In this document: piece after piece, positions 60,135 through 60,619 of the stretch
Layout of the letters: every line of letters begins with the position of its first letter
Position numbering within the stretch: the first letter of the stretch is position 1
Source of the DNA: Parcubacteria bacterium C7867-006
GTDB taxonomy: Bacteria; Patescibacteriota; Minisyncoccia; Phycocordibacterales; DATDWN01
Assembly: GCA_001189155.1 (NCBI GenBank)
Contig: LFCP01000001.1
Coordinates: 87,160 to 147,778, forward strand
Direction of reading: 5' to 3'
Length of the DNA stretch: 60,619 nt
Program-made: the position numbers and the translations under genes
Notes under the pieces: model-generated
Databases searched by the model: none
Told to the model about the DNA's origin: nothing
The model's input: only the letters and a program-made list of their open reading frames with translations

Positions 60135-60619
60135 TTACGCTTCAACATGCACTTTAATATCAGTACGTTCGTTTTTTAATTTGAGGAAAAGTATAGTAAA
60201 TGCTCCTAGAAACACGATAATTGATGCAACCAAGAAAACGTAGTCATAGGCACCTATTTGGGCTTTAAGTGACATAAGTCCAATGTATTTTTGAATATCA
60301 ACAGGATTGTGACTGTTGAGTTTACTGAAACTGTTGATAGTAAGGATGTTACTGGTAACTCTATTATTTAGTATTGTTGCAAAAATGGCTATACCGACTG
60401 CGCCAGAAATATTTCGTACTAACGCAAGAATAGATGAAGCGATACCAATCTCACTCTCAGGAACAACTGAAGCAATAATATTTGTACGCTGAGCCATGCC
60501 AAATCCAAGGCCAAATGCCATAACTGAAAGCGGAATAATAATATCTAAAGCAGTCGATCTCGGATCAAGACCTGTAAAAAGAAAGATGCCTATTGCTGCG
60601 ACAAGAGTACTTGCAAATA
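60135..60619 (-). CDS. MFS drug exporter (DHA2 type), C-terminal part
   Basis: The frame is open to the window edge, so the N-terminus is missing. The visible 161 residues hold about three helices. LSVMAFGLGFGMAQRTNIIASVVPESEIGIASSILALVRNISGAVGIAIF is the DHA2 (EmrB/QacA) segment before the last loop, followed by a polar loop and a final helix. It probably exports toxic organic compounds. It lies upstream of the arsR gene on the same strand, 63 bases away. Confidence 0.85.
   Translation of the reverse strand, partial: FASTLVAAIGIFLFTGLDPRSTALDIIIPLSVMAFGLGFGMAQRTNIIASVVPESEIGIASSILALVRNISGAVGIAIFATILNNRVTSNILTINSFSKLNSHNPVDIQKYIGLMSLKAQIGAYDYVFLVASIIVFLGAFTILFLKLKNERTDIKVHVEA

Overview
The window looks like a chromosome segment of a Patescibacteria / Candidate Phyla Radiation bacterium, most likely a parcubacterium. 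This rests on low GC (about 35-38 percent by eye in the core), very short intergenic gaps, many promoters whose -10 box sits only 6-7 nt before the start codon, compact informational proteins, a complete type IV pilus cluster and almost no biosynthetic genes. RF2 (prfB) is present and genes end in TAA, TAG or TGA, so the code is the standard bacterial one. Placement below phylum level is inference.

Layout. 1-17.6 kb holds core genes: map (partial), ndk, 6S RNA, a beta-CASP nuclease, the infC-rpmI-rplT operon read leftward, ssrA next to smpB, ftsH, tRNA-Ile(UAU), recG, malic enzyme, a CHASE2-adenylate cyclase/FecR pair and two tRNA-Ser genes. 17.6-30.9 kb holds a frameshifted comF and a collinear type IV pilus locus: pilM-N-O-P-like, pilB, a receiver protein, pilT, pilC, two pilins, pilD and four minor pilins, the last with a glycine-rich tip. 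30.9-41.1 kb carries ligA, gatC, gatA, two cell-envelope proteins, four tRNAs, a transglutaminase-like protein, prfB and ftsE-ftsX.

41.4-51.8 kb is a mobile element. It has a large serine recombinase, a ParB-methyltransferase, small and large terminase, a helicase-nuclease, a DUF4352 protein and two structured non-coding stretches, but no portal, capsid or tail gene. 51.8-60.6 kb is a leftward metal/stress island with higher GC in places: multicopper oxidase, His-rich protein, P1B ATPase, DoxX-like protein and CsoR with its operator in the promoter spacer, then membrane proteins, a glyoxalase-fold protein, an FMN reductase, an ArsR repressor and a truncated MFS exporter.

The most interesting signal is a family of roughly 80-160 nt structured elements beside tRNA genes (16.9, 35.7, 37.4 and 41.5 kb). 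Their helices contain sense and antisense copies of a tRNA T-arm, matching the neighbouring tRNA in three of the four cases. Two copies share a 24-nt identical core, and three copies fold into the same P1-P6 plan. I do not recognise them as a known RNA family. Other items worth checking are a 51-bp inverted copy of smpB in front of ftsH that removes any normal ftsH start codon, a tRNA-Ser with anticodon ACT, an AUU-type start for infC, three tiny high-GC gene cassettes with consensus promoters, and the terminase-bearing element without virion genes.
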